Shown here: piece by piece, positions 52,975-57,447 of the stretch
How positions within the stretch are numbered: position 1 is the stretch's first letter
Layout of the letters: each line of letters begins with the position of its first letter
DNA from: Nitrospina sp.
Lineage (GTDB): Bacteria > Nitrospinota > Nitrospinia > Nitrospinales > VA-1
NCBI GenBank assembly: GCA_018673915.1
Contig: JABHBK010000017.1
Coordinates: forward strand, 1 to 57,447
DNA length: 57,447 nucleotides
Direction of reading: 5' to 3'
Notes under the pieces: generated by a model
The model's database searches: none
Told to the model about the DNA's origin: nothing
What the model saw: only the letters and a program-made list of their open reading frames with translations
Made by a program: the position numbers and the translations under genes

Positions 52975-53772
52975 CTATCTTTTACCCCAAATTTTTTGCG
53001 TATAACTTAATGCCATCCTGATAATCATCCTTCTTGAAAAAAACCGGGGAACTTGGGCCATTAGGTATTTTCTGAGGCCTACCACAACATAGTTCTTATC
53101 TTTTAAGAACCCATCTATTCCCTGCTCTACTACATATTCTGAGGTGTCGAAGTTGGCTTTGGATAAGTCGTCATCAGGGTGGGCTATGCTGAAAAAATTG
53201 GTTGCAGTTGCTCCAGGGCAAAGGGCAAATATTGTGACCCCAGTATCACGGTATTCACCATATAGCCCTTCAGAAAAAGACATTACAAACCACTTCGTAG
53301 CAGAATAAATTGTGGAAAATGGGAAGGGTAAAAAGGCTACAGTGGATGCAACATTGATAATTCCGCCATCCTTCTTTTGCAGCATCTCAGGAAGGCATAG
53401 GTAGCTTAGCTCAACTAAAGAGTTCACGTTTAACATGATCATGGATTTATAGAGTTCCATCTCTGTATCCAAGAATTTGCTGCTTTTACCAAACGCGGCA
53501 TTATTTATCAAAACATCAATAGAAAGCCCCGATTCTTTAATATTGTCGTAAAGTTTTTTCGCCCCACCGGATTCGCTTAAATCCATTGGAAAGACATGTA
53601 CTCTCACCGAATGCGCGCTCTCTAAATCTTTGGCCAAACTCAAAAGCTTTTCTTTAGATCGAGCTGTGACAATCAGGTTTGCCTTCTCTGACGCCAGTTT
53701 TTTGGCAAATGCTTCACCAATGCCGGAAGAGGCTCCTGTTATCAACACTGTTTTCCCAATAAAAGATTTCAT
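52975..53772 (-). CDS. Short-chain dehydrogenase/reductase
   Basis: 265 residues. Rossmann motif TGASSGIGEAFA (about 11-22), NNAAFG (about 89-94), catalytic Ser in NVASTVAF and YSATK (Tyr and Lys, about 152-156), then CPGATATNF. The size and the classical YxxxK indicate an NAD(P)H-dependent oxidoreductase. The substrate cannot be deduced. The start has GAGGATGA just upstream. The small membrane-protein gene at 53800 lies 27 bp upstream, so they may share a transcript. Confidence 0.93.
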   Translation of the reverse strand: MKSFIGKTVLITGASSGIGEAFAKKLASEKANLIVTARSKEKLLSLAKDLESAHSVRVHVFPMDLSESGGAKKLYDNIKESGLSIDVLINNAAFGKSSKFLDTEMELYKSMIMLNVNSLVELSYLCLPEMLQKKDGGIINVASTVAFLPFPFSTIYSATKWFVMSFSEGLYGEYRDTGVTIFALCPGATATNFFSIAHPDDDLSKANFDTSEYVVEQGIDGFLKDKNYVVVGLRKYLMAQVPRFFSRRMIIRMALSYTQKIWGKR

Positions 53773-53799
53773 TCATCCTCAACGAAAATGAAGAGTTTC

Positions 53800-53937
53800 C
53801 TATCCTATAAGCCAAACGCCAAAGTGATAGATGCCCCAAGATACAAGAAAAAAAAGAACCCCCAAAATGAAAATCTCAAAAAAACCTACTTTTAGTTCTC
53901 CATCGAAAGGCCTGGGTTCTTTTTTGTTATTATTCAC
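53800..53937 (-). CDS. 45-residue single-helix membrane protein
   Basis: GTG at 53937, with GAGGA five bases upstream, to TAG at 53800. The first 18 residues are hydrophilic (NNNKKEPRPFDGELK); residues about 19-43 form one transmembrane helix with Trp, Tyr and His near its end (FILGVLFFLVSWGIYHFGVW). No family recognised. The good start signal and protein-like composition support a real gene. A 12-bp inverted repeat within it (53850-53861 with 53914-53925) arises from Lys-Lys-Glu-Pro and Gly-Val-Leu-Phe codons and may be chance. Confidence 0.55.
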   Translation of the reverse strand: MNNNKKEPRPFDGELKVGFFEIFILGVLFFLVSWGIYHFGVWLIG

Positions 53938-54109
53938 TGTTCCTCGATATAGTTAGAAATGACTGAAAGAGCCAGTTTCAAAAACTTCAATATTAGAGTT
54001 AGTATTTTACGTTATTAAAGTATCAATGTATGGGGTTTTGGCAAGGTATTTTGCAGGAGTGAGAATTAAAGTGGGTATGCAGAGGAACCGAATATAGCAA
54101 GTTGCTTAA

Positions 54110-54355
54110 CTTGCGCTTGAAAAATATTTAACAAAGGATTATAAAACGAATGTATTCCTAGCTAAATCCCAAACCTCTATCAACGGCATTGTATTTGAAT
54201 TGACTGAAGCTAATGGAGCGTACGAAAGTCGTTGCATATACCCTGAAGCTATATCACCTGATGATATGGAAGATGTGATATTGGATAAGATGATTAAAGA
54301 GGCGGGGGTTTGGTGTCGGAGGGGGTTGGCGCTGTTCAGCAGAGAGGGAAAATGA
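54110..54355 (+). pseudogene. Start-less 81-residue open frame, probable gene remnant
   Basis: The frame is open between TAA at 54107 and TGA at 54353 and reads like protein: SINGIVFELTEANGAYESRC, then IYPEAISPDDMEDVILDKMI. There is no plausible start codon in its first half, and the C terminus (WCRRGLALFSREGK) runs into the start of the histidine kinase gene. It looks like the end part of a lost gene. No family recognised. Confidence 0.4.
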
Positions 54356-56367
54356 TTAAACCATTCAAAGCAGAAGCAAATAATTACACACTTTATGGAG
54401 TGCTGTTTGGGCTCTTATTTCCTATTGGCGCCACAATCGTGGATAGCTCTAATTCTTACGGGTCCTTAACTTGGGCAAATATTTTAAAGGTTCAAAGTAC
54501 GAATGTCCTTATCTGGATCATCGATTCAGCCCCATTTTGGTTAGGGTTGTTTGCTCGCATAGGAGGAGTAAGCCGAGACCACTTGTTAATACAAAAAAAC
54601 AAATCAATTCAAATTTCAGAAATAGCTTTTAAGCAAAAAGAAGAACGATTGAATACCATCATAAATAATACGACATCGGTCATCTATATGAAGGATGCGG
54701 AAGGTCGCTATACTTTTGTTAATAGGCGCTGGGAGAATCTTTTTTCAATTACAAATGAAGAGATGGCAGGGAAAAGCGATAACGATATATTTCCAAGGGA
54801 TATTGCTGAAAAGTTTGTTGAACATGACAACGAGGTGATTAAATCTGGGAAGCCTTTTGAAGGAGAAGAAATAGCCCCACATAAAGATGGGACACATAAT
54901 TATATTTCCGTTAAGGTGCCTTTGTTTGATTCAAGTGGTGTTGTTACGGGATTATGCGGCATTTCCACTGATATTACTGATCAAAAACGGGCCGAAAATC
55001 TTTCGACTCGACTTGGCCGTATTTTAGATAGCTCATTTAATGAGGTTTATATTTTTGATGCGGAAACTTTCAGATTTATTCAAGTGAGCTATGGCGCCTG
55101 TAGAAACCTGAATTATTCCAAGGAGGAGATGACACACCTCACTCCAATAGATTTGAAACCCGAATTTTCCCATGAATTTTTTGAAAAATTAATCAAGCCG
55201 CTTAGATATAAGCAAGAAAAGATGGTGGTTTTTGAGACGGTGCATAAACGCAAAAATGGAACTATGTCTCCTGTGTCGGTGCGTTTACAGTTAATGCACG
55301 ATGAAAGTGCTCCCGTATTCTTGGCAATTATTGAAGATATTTCTAAACGAAAACATGCAGAAGAAAAAATTCTTAGTGAATCTAAATTTGCATCTGAAAA
55401 CCCTTTTCCAGTTATGAGAGTTTCTAATGAAGGAAAGTTTATATATTTAAATAAAACTGCAGATTTGATTTGCTTAAAATATGATTGCCAGATTGACCAT
55501 GGAATTCCATCGGCGTGGGTGGAGAATCTGCATAAAGTGTTATCCACCGAAGAGGCAGTTGAGTTTGAAGATGACATAAATGGAAGGTGGTATGCCTTCA
55601 ATATGGTTCCTATAAAAGGAATGAATTATGTGAACATTTATGGGCTGGATATTACTTTGAGAAAAGAAGCAGAGAATGAATTGAATAGTTTCGCTGCAAT
55701 AGCCTCCCACGACTTACAAGAACCTCTTCGTAAAATATCTGTTTTTGGAGAACGTATAGCAGAGAGTGCAGTAAATTTAGACGAAAAGAGTCGTGATTAT
55801 CTTCAGCGAATGCAAAATGCCTCCATGCGAATGAGTCATTTCATTGAAGACTTGCTCAATTATTCAAAGGTGTCAGCTCAATCATCGCCTTATGAAAAAA
55901 TTGATTTAGAAGAATCAGTCCAAGCGGTGATTGGGCAATTAGATCGCATTATTAAATTGAATAATGGATCGATCACTATTTCAAACCTTCCCAAACTGGA
56001 AGGCATTAAGAGCCAAATTGATCAGGTATTCAGCAACCTGATTATTAATTCCTTAAAATATAAAAGGAAAGATGAACTTCCTGTGGTCAATATTTTTGGA
56101 AGAAAAAAAGAAAATGGCACTTGGGAAATAGTTATCGAGGACAATGGAATCGGATTTGATGAAAAATATGCTGAGAGGATATTTCAGCCTTTTCAACGGT
56201 TGCACGGTAGAAGCGAATACGAAGGTTCAGGTTTAGGTCTCACGATTTGCAAAAAAATCGTTGACCGGCATAATGGAACCCTATCTGTCAAAAGCAAACC
56301 AAACGAAGGCACCACCTTCATCATGGTGCTTCCAGAAAACCAGAGAAGAACAAATTTGTTGTCATGA
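54352..56367 (+). CDS. PAS-domain sensor histidine kinase
   Basis: 671 residues from the ATG at 54352 (GAGAGGGAAA just upstream); the frame extends to 54310. Two hydrophobic helices (about 12-32 and 55-75) give a short membrane anchor. Then come three PAS domains (about 105-225 with YMKDAEGRYTFVNRRWENLF, 230-345, 350-440), the HisKA domain with phosphoacceptor in ASHDLQEPLRKIS (about 450) and HATPase_c (about 555-665: NLIINSLKYK, DNGIGFDE, GSGLGLTICKKIV). The SHDLQEPLR box is typical of phytochrome-like kinases. The cognate regulator is not adjacent. Confidence 0.94.
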   Translation: MIKPFKAEANNYTLYGVLFGLLFPIGATIVDSSNSYGSLTWANILKVQSTNVLIWIIDSAPFWLGLFARIGGVSRDHLLIQKNKSIQISEIAFKQKEERLNTIINNTTSVIYMKDAEGRYTFVNRRWENLFSITNEEMAGKSDNDIFPRDIAEKFVEHDNEVIKSGKPFEGEEIAPHKDGTHNYISVKVPLFDSSGVVTGLCGISTDITDQKRAENLSTRLGRILDSSFNEVYIFDAETFRFIQVSYGACRNLNYSKEEMTHLTPIDLKPEFSHEFFEKLIKPLRYKQEKMVVFETVHKRKNGTMSPVSVRLQLMHDESAPVFLAIIEDISKRKHAEEKILSESKFASENPFPVMRVSNEGKFIYLNKTADLICLKYDCQIDHGIPSAWVENLHKVLSTEEAVEFEDDINGRWYAFNMVPIKGMNYVNIYGLDITLRKEAENELNSFAAIASHDLQEPLRKISVFGERIAESAVNLDEKSRDYLQRMQNASMRMSHFIEDLLNYSKVSAQSSPYEKIDLEESVQAVIGQLDRIIKLNNGSITISNLPKLEGIKSQIDQVFSNLIINSLKYKRKDELPVVNIFGRKKENGTWEIVIEDNGIGFDEKYAERIFQPFQRLHGRSEYEGSGLGLTICKKIVDRHNGTLSVKSKPNEGTTFIMVLPENQRRTNLLS

Positions 56368-56639
56368 CCGCAGCTGCACCCCTACGACCTTTCGCAGTTT
56401 TTCTTTAAAAAGGAATTGGAAAAACTTTCTTCATGAATCTAGTGTTAACCCTCTTCTTTCTTGTTCCATTTTTTCTCCTCCTAAAATCATTCGCCTGATA
56501 AATCTAAGCCTGTTTAGCTGCTTGTCAAGTCAGGTGACGGTTGTTATCAAGGGCTATCTGATATTGCAGAGAATTGCAGGCAAGGGGGGCTAATAATAAA
56601 AGAGAAACAATAGTTAATATATTTATAAAAAGGGTCGAT

Positions 56640-56852
56640 ATGAAGGGTGAACTGAATTTAAACCTTTCTAAGTGTCTGGTGATGGACAATTACCATAATG
56701 CCTCTCCCATAACGGAATCTATCTTTGCACACTGTGATCCACTAAAGGAAACCAGTAGCGACATTGAAAAAGAACTGGGAGATGAAGTTAATAGGAAAAC
56801 CCAAGATAAAAGTAAGGAACCTGGTCTCCCAAGCCACTCACCCCTTTCATGA
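56640..56852 (+). CDS. Hypothetical small protein, uncertain
   Basis: 70 residues from the ATG at 56640, with AAAAGGG eight bases upstream. Hydrophilic, acidic in the middle (SSDIEKELGDEVNRKTQDKS), two Cys, no membrane segment. No family recognised. The coding status is weak, but start signal and composition make it the best candidate between the kinase and the lipoprotein. Confidence 0.35.
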   Translation: MKGELNLNLSKCLVMDNYHNASPITESIFAHCDPLKETSSDIEKELGDEVNRKTQDKSKEPGLPSHSPLS

Positions 56853-56959
56853 CTTCTGTCATTTTAGTCGGCTTGCCCTTAATAATCCGCTTATAACCTG
56901 CGAGTTAACCATTTCTTAAATAGGGTGGAGCTGAGGGACATTGAATAAAATGCACACTT

Positions 56960-57121
56960 TTATTTTCCCATGAACTCATTGGCCTTCTTTGCCGCATCAT
57001 CCATAGTTTTATCCAGTTGCTCTCCTGCCTTTTCAGCAGAACCCTTTTCTCCACAACCCACAGAGCAAATTACTAATAACATCAAAACAAGAGCCGTCAT
57101 TAATTTTCTTAAATTATACAT
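56960..57121 (-). CDS. 53-residue small lipoprotein
   Basis: ATG at 57121, with GAGGAG six bases upstream, to TAA at 56960. A signal peptide with lipobox VICSVGC-G puts the lipidated Cys at residue 23. The mature 31 residues are a charged amphipathic helix (GEQLDKTMDDAAKKANEFMG), reminiscent of entericidin-like or other small stress lipoproteins, though I cannot name the family. Confidence 0.75.
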   Translation of the reverse strand: MYNLRKLMTALVLMLLVICSVGCGEKGSAEKAGEQLDKTMDDAAKKANEFMGK

Positions 57122-57357
57122 AGTCTCCTCAAATTAAAAACCCGGTTAACTGAAAATCAAAACATTATATACTATTTAATCTACTCGTCTTTTTTCTGGA
57201 AACGGTCAAAAGCGGACATAACACCTGCTAACGATTATTTGCTTAGATTCTTGATAGCATAATCAATCGGGTCAATATCTTTGGCCGCTCCGGAACTGTA
57301 AAACAATATATTACCTGTAATAGTGGGCTTAAGGTGGGCCTGAAACAGCGAAGAAAG

Positions 57358-57392
57358 AAAAAGGGTTTACGAGAAATCCCGTAAACCCTTTT
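57358..57392 (-). terminator. Terminator downstream of tRNA-Met
   Basis: Perfect 13-bp stem (57359-57371 with 57380-57392, loop of 8), followed on the minus strand by TTTCTTTCTT. It ends the tRNA transcript. Confidence 0.85.
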
Positions 57393-57398
57393 CTTATT

Positions 57399-57447
57399 TG
57401 GTAGCGGGGGCCAGATTTGAACTGACGACCTTTGGGTTATGAGCCCA
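57399..57447 (-). tRNA. tRNA-Met (anticodon CAT), 3' part, cut by window edge
   Basis: Reverse complement shows anticodon loop CTCATAA on a TGGG/CCCA stem, T arm GTCAG-TTCAAAT-CTGGC, acceptor strand CCCCGCT, discriminator A and encoded CCA. The 5' part lies outside. T at position 72 would pair with A1, unlike an initiator tRNA; an elongator Met is likeliest, and tRNA-Ile2 with a modified C cannot be ruled out. Confidence 0.92.

Noticed and set aside
53850..53925. 12-bp inverted repeat with a 52-nt loop as a terminator or regulatory hairpin
   Set aside because: The loop is long and the arms are A- and T-rich codons of the small membrane-protein gene; chance is likely.
57235..57350. Reverse frame ending FYSSGAAKDIDPIDYAIKNL next to tRNA-Met, possibly an integrase or gene tail
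   Set aside because: No start codon, and it runs into the tRNA terminator; no integrase motif (R..R, HxxR, Y) was found, so it is not offered as an island remnant.
1..57447. CRISPR arrays, insertion sequences, prophage genes or toxin-antitoxin pairs
   Set aside because: None was seen: no regular repeat-spacer pattern, transposase, integrase or phage structural gene on either strand.

Overview
This window looks like a chromosomal segment of a Gram-negative, respiring, motile bacterium of low-to-middling GC. The outer-membrane proteins, MsbA-like exporter, MlaA and KdsD point to a lipopolysaccharide outer membrane. Octaheme and monoheme c-type cytochromes, a cytochrome-bearing porin and futalosine-route menaquinone genes resemble what is known from the Nitrospinota and deltaproteobacterial neighbourhood. 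That placement is inference; the 16S fragment at the left edge is the best place to test it. No phage, CRISPR array or intact insertion sequence was seen.

Layout. 1-310: 5' end of a 16S rRNA gene (minus) with its promoter and boxA. 673-4033: a CHASE hybrid histidine kinase broken by a 10-bp tandem duplication, then an outer-membrane beta-barrel protein. 4354-6367: a decayed globin remnant beside an MsbA-like ABC exporter. 6506-14137: respiration, with MqnP, a monoheme cytochrome, a cytochrome-porin, a divergent Rieske/cytochrome b/octaheme HAO-like operon, and MqnE. 14319-20115: chemotaxis core (cheY, cheX, a cheA with doubled Hpt and doubled CheW domains, cheW, convergent cheB). 20341-27304: housekeeping and small genes (ACT-domain regulator, deformylase, lipoprotein, MscS channel, CBS protein), a structured small RNA, an orphan receiver protein, an HDOD protein and tRNA-Arg(CCG). 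27311-40492: an NHLP-type leader-like protein, alaS, kdsD, polA, a YraN nuclease, an Nfu-type protein, clpS, gltA, a dicarboxylate/glutamate symporter and a half-size TauE-like protein. 40494-57447: mostly envelope genes, including a pair of paralogous secreted proteins each ending in a strong terminator, hisN, a SUMF1-like protein, a giant membrane spermidine-synthase/TPR fusion, a TPR protein, MlaA, a DUF255 protein, an SDR, a PAS histidine kinase, two very small membrane/lipoproteins and the 3' part of a tRNA-Met.

How the genes work together. MqnP and MqnE supply menaquinone. The Rieske/cytochrome b pair would oxidise the quinol, and the co-transcribed octaheme protein is positioned to take or give the electrons. 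The divergent monoheme cytochrome and cytochrome-porin could extend the path through the periplasm to the outer membrane. CheA/CheW/CheY/CheX/CheB form a nearly complete chemotaxis pathway; no cheR or receptor lies in the window.

Most unusual items: (i) a small RNA gene at about 24401-24584 (minus) with its own promoter and terminator, carrying a perfect complement to the canonical 3' tail of 16S rRNA just before a 14-codon reading frame; (ii) the Rieske/cytochrome b/octaheme operon; (iii) an NHLP leader-like protein with no RiPP enzymes nearby; (iv) the paralogous secreted-protein pair; (v) the SUMF1-like/spermidine-synthase-TPR cluster; (vi) two dying genes whose lesions can be read directly.
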